NCBI GenBank assembly: GCA_017996515.1 | Contig: JAGOGU010000005.1 | Span: 1-18,338, forward strand | Source of the DNA: Allobrachymonas sp. | Lineage (GTDB): Bacteria > Pseudomonadota > Gammaproteobacteria > Burkholderiales > Burkholderiaceae_C | Direction of reading: 5' to 3' | DNA: 18,338 nucleotides | Shown: positions 14,786 to 18,338 of the stretch, one piece after another | How positions within the stretch are numbered: the stretch's first letter is position 1 | Layout: the number at the start of each line of letters is the position of its first letter | Translations under genes and position numbers: made by a program | Notes under the pieces: model-generated | Told to the model about the DNA's origin: nothing | Database searches by the model: none | What the model saw: the letters and a program-made list of their open reading frames with translations, nothing else

Positions 14786-15904
14786 ATGCAAGGCGACCTT
14801 GTTTACGACTACGCTATTGTCATTGGCCGCTTCCAGCCGGTGCACAACGGCCATGTGGCGTTGCTGCAAGCGGGCTTGCAGCAGGCGCGCCGCTTGATTG
14901 TGGTGGCAGGCTCCATGCACCAGCCGCGCAGTTTCAAAAATCCGTTTACCGTGACCGAGCGCGAACAGATGATCCGCTCTGCCTTGCCTGTGCAAGAACA
15001 GGCGCGGGTGCAGGTGGTGGGGGTGAGCGATGCGCCTTATGACGATGCAGAGTGGCTGCAAGCGGTGCAAAACGCCGTGCATGCCGCCATGGCGGCGCAT
15101 GGCAGCGACCCGGCCACGGCGCGTGTGGCCTTGCTGGGGCATATGAAAGACAACAGCAGCTATTACCTGCGCATTTTTCCGCACTGGCAATGGCTGCCTT
15201 TTTCCAATGTCGCAGGCATTGACGCGACAAGCATTCGCCACGCATATTTTTCCGAAGAAAAAGACGCGTATCTTGCAGAGAAGCTCTCTGCCGTGCTGCC
15301 TGCATCCACCATGGATTTTTTGCATACCTTTCGCGCAAGCCCGGCATGGCAAGCTCTGCATGCAGAGCGCGCTTTTTTGCTTGATTTTTGGCAGCGGCAC
15401 CGCTATGCCAACGGCAGCGCCATGCCGGTTTTGTGCCTGGTGCAGGTGGTGGTGCTGTGGCGGCAGCAGGTGTTGCTGGTGCAGCGCCAGCAGCAGCCGG
15501 GCCGCGGCAATTGGGCCTTGCCCGAGGCTTTGCTGCAAGCGGGCGAGCGCCTGCTGGATGCTGCCAGCCGCGCCCTGCACGCAGCGGGCATAGAGTGGCC
15601 TGCCGCCACACTCCAAAAATACCTCAGCGCCACCGCCGTGTGGGATGCGCCGGGGCGCAACCAGTTGGGCGATGCCATCAGCCATGCGTTGTGCGTGCGT
15701 TGGCCAGACGATGCGCCCGCTCCAGCAGGCGCAGATCAAAAGCAAGAAGCGCCGCACATACACATACAGTGGCAACCTTTTGCGCAGTGGCAGAATATGC
15801 AGCCCTTGCTGCATGAAGACCATTACTTCATTGCCCGCCATTTTCTGGATGGCTCCGCCACACCCTTTACGGCAACGCCCACACCCGACGAAAATTCTGC
15901 ATGA
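14786..15904 (+). CDS. nadM: NMN adenylyltransferase fused to a degenerate Nudix domain (NadM-Nudix)
   Basis: The 372-residue protein starts with an NMN adenylyltransferase domain (about 8-185): ATP-binding loop GRFQPVHNGH (14-23), VVAGSMHQPRSFKNPFT and the second nucleotide motif GIDATSIRHAYF (144-155). It joins ATP and NMN to make NAD. The second domain (about 212-355) is Nudix-like, as in Synechocystis slr0787 and Francisella NadM-Nudix, where it hydrolyses ADP-ribose. Here the Nudix box is broken: conserved Gly is A248, and R262 is followed by A-L-H-A-A-G, so the metal-binding glutamates are missing. The ATG at 14786 fits homologues, which begin shortly before the GRFQP loop; ATGs at 14756 and 14576 are in frame, and none has a clear ribosome site. 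The stop overlaps the nadV start by four bases. Confidence 0.9.
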   Translation: MQGDLVYDYAIVIGRFQPVHNGHVALLQAGLQQARRLIVVAGSMHQPRSFKNPFTVTEREQMIRSALPVQEQARVQVVGVSDAPYDDAEWLQAVQNAVHAAMAAHGSDPATARVALLGHMKDNSSYYLRIFPHWQWLPFSNVAGIDATSIRHAYFSEEKDAYLAEKLSAVLPASTMDFLHTFRASPAWQALHAERAFLLDFWQRHRYANGSAMPVLCLVQVVVLWRQQVLLVQRQQQPGRGNWALPEALLQAGERLLDAASRALHAAGIEWPAATLQKYLSATAVWDAPGRNQLGDAISHALCVRWPDDAPAPAGADQKQEAPHIHIQWQPFAQWQNMQPLLHEDHYFIARHFLDGSATPFTATPTPDENSA

Positions 15905-17346
15905 ACCCGCATCTGAAACCTGCTTTGGGCAGCAACCTGCTGCTGCGCACCGATTCGTACAAGGCCTCGCACTGGCTGCAATATCCACCGGGTGCCGAGC
16001 ATGCCTTCAGCTACATCGAATCGCGCGGGGGGCGCTACAGTCACAGCCTGTTCTTTGGCTTGCAGGCTTACTTGCGCGAGTATTTGAGCACGCCGATTAC
16101 ACTGGCGGATGTGGCCGAAGCCAAGGCGATTTATGCCGCACATGGCGAGCCGTTCAATGAAGCGGGCTGGACGCGCCTGGTGGAAAAACACGGTGGCCTG
16201 TTGCCCCTGCGCATTCGCGCTGTGCCCGAAGGCATGGTGCTGCCTGTGCGCAATGTGCTGCTCACGGTAGAAAACACCGACCCCGAATTTTTCTGGCTCA
16301 CCAGCTTCATCGAAACCGAATTGCTGCGCGCCGTGTGGTACCCCACCACAGTTGCCACCCAGTCGGCCACAGCCAAATCCATCATTGCGCGCTATCTGCA
16401 CGCCACCAGCGATTGCGCCGAGCAGGAGCTGCCCTTCAAACTGCACGACTTTGGCGCACGCGGCGTATCCAGCCTGGAATCGGCCGCGCTGGGCGGCATG
16501 GCGCATCTGGTCAATTTCATGGGTACCGACACCGTCAGCGCCCTGCTGGCGGCCAGACGCTACTACGATTGCGAGATGGCGGGCTTTTCCATTCCTGCGG
16601 CCGAGCACAGCACCATCACCAGCTGGGGACGCGAGCACGAGGCAGATGCCTACCGCAACATGCTGCGCCAGTTTGCCCGGCCGGGCAGCGTGGTAGCCGT
16701 AGTGAGCGACAGCTACGATATCTTTCACGCCTGCGATGCCATTTGGGGGCAGCAGTTGCACGATGCGGTGATCGCCTCGGGCGCAACCGTGGTGATACGC
16801 CCCGACTCGGGCGATCCGGCCATTACCGTGCCGCAAGTGGTGCAAATACTGGCGCAGCGTTTTGGTTACACCACCAACAGCAAGGGCTTCAAGGTGCTGC
16901 AATACGTGCGCATCATTCAGGGCGACAGCATCAACCTCACGTCTTTGCGGCAGATTCTGCACAATCTGCACGAAGCGGGTTTTTCGGCCGAGAACGTGGC
17001 CTTTGGCATGGGCGGCGGCCTGCTGCAGCAACTCAACCGCGACACGATGAAATTTGCCATGAAATGCTCGGCAGTGCGCATCAATGGCCAATGGCGCGAT
17101 GTGTACAAAGACCCCGTGGGCGACCACAGCAAGGCCTCCAAGCGCGGACGCATCACGCTGGCGCAACTGCCCGATGGAAGCATCCAAACCCTGCGGGAAG
17201 ACGCCTTGCAAGCCCCCGCGCAAGAGCTGCTGCGCACCGTGTTTGAAAATGGCCGCATCGTGACGCGAGACACTTTTGATGCGGTGCGCCAACGCGCATC
17301 AGCCGGGCTGGCGTATCTGACACCAGCGGATTTGCGCCTTACTTGA
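15901..17346 (+). CDS. nadV: Nicotinamide phosphoribosyltransferase
   Basis: NadV (NAMPT) makes NMN from nicotinamide and PRPP in the cytoplasm, allowing NAD salvage without deamidation. The 481-residue length is normal for the family. Visible motifs are LLRTDSYKASHWLQYPP (14-30), KLHDFGARGVSSLESAALGG (180-199) with the substrate-binding Asp and Arg, AAEHSTITSWG (233-243) with the catalytic His H236, RPDSGDP (300-306), the glycine-rich GMGGGLLQ (369-376) and FAMKCS (385-390). The start overlaps the NMNAT-Nudix stop as ATGA, so the product of this enzyme is the substrate of its co-translated partner. I see no strong terminator after the stop. Confidence 0.97.
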   Translation: MNPHLKPALGSNLLLRTDSYKASHWLQYPPGAEHAFSYIESRGGRYSHSLFFGLQAYLREYLSTPITLADVAEAKAIYAAHGEPFNEAGWTRLVEKHGGLLPLRIRAVPEGMVLPVRNVLLTVENTDPEFFWLTSFIETELLRAVWYPTTVATQSATAKSIIARYLHATSDCAEQELPFKLHDFGARGVSSLESAALGGMAHLVNFMGTDTVSALLAARRYYDCEMAGFSIPAAEHSTITSWGREHEADAYRNMLRQFARPGSVVAVVSDSYDIFHACDAIWGQQLHDAVIASGATVVIRPDSGDPAITVPQVVQILAQRFGYTTNSKGFKVLQYVRIIQGDSINLTSLRQILHNLHEAGFSAENVAFGMGGGLLQQLNRDTMKFAMKCSAVRINGQWRDVYKDPVGDHSKASKRGRITLAQLPDGSIQTLREDALQAPAQELLRTVFENGRIVTRDTFDAVRQRASAGLAYLTPADLRLT

Positions 17347-17470
17347 CAGCATTTCGTGGATGACCACTGCACGGAAAGAACACGTGTTTCATGACCATAT
17401 AGCGTCAATGCCGCCTGAAGGAGGTTTCAACGGCATTGGTTGCTAAGTCGTACCAGCGTTGGGCGGCCAA

Positions 17471-18061
17471 CTATTTCAGAACCACGCCTTCGTTTTCCAT
17501 TTTCTGCAATAGCGCCGCCAGTTTCTTGGCAGGATCCAGCAGCGGGTCGAGAATGTGTTTTGCCATGTCGTCGGCAGACTGGCGCACGTCATCTTCTGAA
17601 GCTCTCACCGCTCCGTGAAAAATGAATGCAGGCAGGAACTTGGTTTGAATCAAGTTAGCGGTTTGCTGCAAAGGCTTGATAAATTCGCTCATTGAATAGC
17701 CGTTGTATCCACCGGCCTGATAAGAATCAGCCGGTCCGCCTGTGGAAATAGCAGAGACCCATTCTTTGCCTGCCAAGGCTTTTCCTTGAGGGCCATATGC
17801 CCAGTTGTAGGTCAGCACATCATCCAGCCATTGCTTCATCAATGGCGGAATGGAATACCAATAAAACGGATGTTGAAACACCAATCGGTCATGAGCCAAT
17901 AATGCCGCCTGCTCCGCTGCCACATCAATTTTTCCATCAGGGTACAGCTCATAGATTTTTCGCACGGTAACGCCCGTTTCGCCCGTAAGGCGCTCTGCCC
18001 ACAGCCGGTTTACGGCCGAGCTGTTCAGCTTGGGATGAAATACATTAACCAGAACTTTCAT
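17471..18061 (-). CDS. NAD(P)H quinone reductase, flavodoxin-2 fold (KefF/MdaB-like)
   Basis: The 196-residue protein belongs to the flavodoxin-2 (NQO1-like) family. It opens with the FMN/FAD-binding strand and loop MKVLVNVFHPKLNSSAVNRL, then has FQHPFYWYSIPPLMKQWLDD with VLTYNWAYG (about 63-90) and the second flavin loop STGGPADSY (106-114). Such enzymes reduce quinones or electrophiles by two electrons; KefF also regulates the KefC potassium efflux system, but no kef gene is nearby. Start: ATG at 18061 with AAAGGAG eight bases upstream; the frame opens 36 codons earlier. Its composition seems AT-richer than most neighbours, which may hint at later acquisition. The gene is divergent from the partial gene at the window end. 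Confidence 0.88.
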   Translation of the reverse strand: MKVLVNVFHPKLNSSAVNRLWAERLTGETGVTVRKIYELYPDGKIDVAAEQAALLAHDRLVFQHPFYWYSIPPLMKQWLDDVLTYNWAYGPQGKALAGKEWVSAISTGGPADSYQAGGYNGYSMSEFIKPLQQTANLIQTKFLPAFIFHGAVRASEDDVRQSADDMAKHILDPLLDPAKKLAALLQKMENEGVVLK

Positions 18062-18110
18062 CTCGTTGTCTCCTTTGGTAGTTTTGGGCTTGCCCATGAC
18101 AGGAGAAATC

Positions 18111-18138
18111 ATCTTACCCCTTATTTCACAGGGGGCAA
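18111..18138 (-). promoter_or_regulatory. Candidate promoter of the quinone reductase gene
   Basis: On the minus strand TTGCCC (18133-18138) is 16 bases from TAAGAT (18111-18116), four of six matches each. The spacer is almost filled by the inverted repeat CCCCT-N8-AGGGG (18117-18134), a good place for a repressor or a twist-sensing activator. Confidence 0.4.
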
Positions 18139-18158
18139 CAACGCTTTGCCGATGAATC

Positions 18159-18171
18159 CTGTGATACACAG
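18159..18171. promoter_or_regulatory. Candidate operator in the divergent promoter region
   Basis: CTGTG-ATA-CACAG is a perfect 13-base inverted repeat, lying between the -35 boxes of the two proposed divergent promoters. This is a typical site for a LysR- or TetR-type regulator of a redox enzyme, but no regulator gene is seen. Confidence 0.35.
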
Positions 18172-18181
18172 TGTCGCGCAG

Positions 18182-18210
18182 TCGCCATCTGCAGGCAAAT
18201 TCTTTACAAT
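18182..18210 (+). promoter_or_regulatory. Candidate promoter of the gene starting at 18321
   Basis: TCGCCA (18182-18187, four of six) is 17 bases from TACAAT (18205-18210, five of six). It would give a leader of about 100 bases before the ATG at 18321. Confidence 0.4.
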
Positions 18211-18320
18211 GGCCGTGCGGTCGCAGGCTGCATAGCGCATGTCTGCCTATTTATCCTGCCCATTCAACTGTTTTCGACGCTTTTTTCTGCTTTCTCTCTC
18301 TGCTTGCCTGACTGTTCCCC

Positions 18321-18338
18321 ATGAAAATCCTGCTGTGC
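18321..18338 (+). CDS. Start of an unidentified gene (six codons)
   Basis: An ATG followed by codons for K-I-L-L-C reaches the window end. A hydrophobic first strand like this is common in Rossmann-fold and glycosyltransferase proteins, but nothing can be identified from six residues. The pyrimidine-rich upstream region (18250-18320) holds no other gene and no clear ribosome site. Confidence 0.35.

Noticed and set aside
14660..17292. Two minus-strand frames of 442 and 489 codons opposite nadM and nadV
   Set aside because: Both are His/Gln/Arg-rich antisense shadows of well-identified enzymes.

Overview
The window looks like a chromosomal stretch from a betaproteobacterium of the order Burkholderiales, most likely Comamonadaceae-like. 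The signs are moderately high GC, the fur / bamE / dapB neighbourhood typical of that group, a PhaM-type polyhydroxybutyrate granule protein, and GC-rich codon use that leaves long antisense shadow frames. It is mainly housekeeping and metabolic genes. I see no insertion sequence, phage gene, CRISPR array, tRNA or rRNA.

Layout. 1-1213 (minus): the peroxide-detoxifying pair ahpC then ahpF, with ahpF cut by the window edge and a hairpin between them. 1214-1812: a 600-base stretch with no convincing protein gene; it holds the ahpC promoter region and a strong minus-strand intrinsic terminator with no gene feeding into it, so a small RNA is possible. 1813-4812 (plus): an rlmL-type THUMP methyltransferase, an unrecognised lipoprotein and a PIN-domain ribonuclease, tightly packed. 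4897-5994 (minus): an orphan BMP-family substrate-binding protein, divergent from a membrane-anchored metallo-beta-lactamase-fold hydrolase (6235-7362). 7412-7861 (minus): fur, divergent from bamE and dapB (8069-9438), followed by an SbmA/YddA-type ABC transporter (9561-11438). A perfect bidirectional terminator separates this transporter from a convergent LURP-one/Tubby-like protein (11555-12178). 12420-13620 (plus): phaM and a small zinc-ribbon membrane protein, ending at a long hairpin shared with galU (minus, 13718-14554). 14786-17346 (plus): a two-gene NAD salvage operon, an NMN adenylyltransferase-Nudix fusion followed by nicotinamide phosphoribosyltransferase. 17471-18061 (minus): a KefF/MdaB-like flavodoxin-fold quinone reductase, divergent from a gene whose first six codons end the window.

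How the genes work together. AhpC/AhpF, Fur and the quinone reductase belong to redox and iron homeostasis. NadV and NadM should convert nicotinamide to NAD in two steps, without deamidation. BamE is an outer-membrane assembly factor whose gene is translationally coupled to lysine-pathway dapB.

The most notable observation is that the Nudix half of the NadM fusion has lost the catalytic glutamates of the Nudix box (R-A-L-H-A-A-G where R-E-U-x-E-E-x-G is expected). It has probably become a non-hydrolytic, perhaps ligand-sensing, domain. The same operon has a terminator-like hairpin in its leader. I found no clear multi-gene system that looks wholly new.
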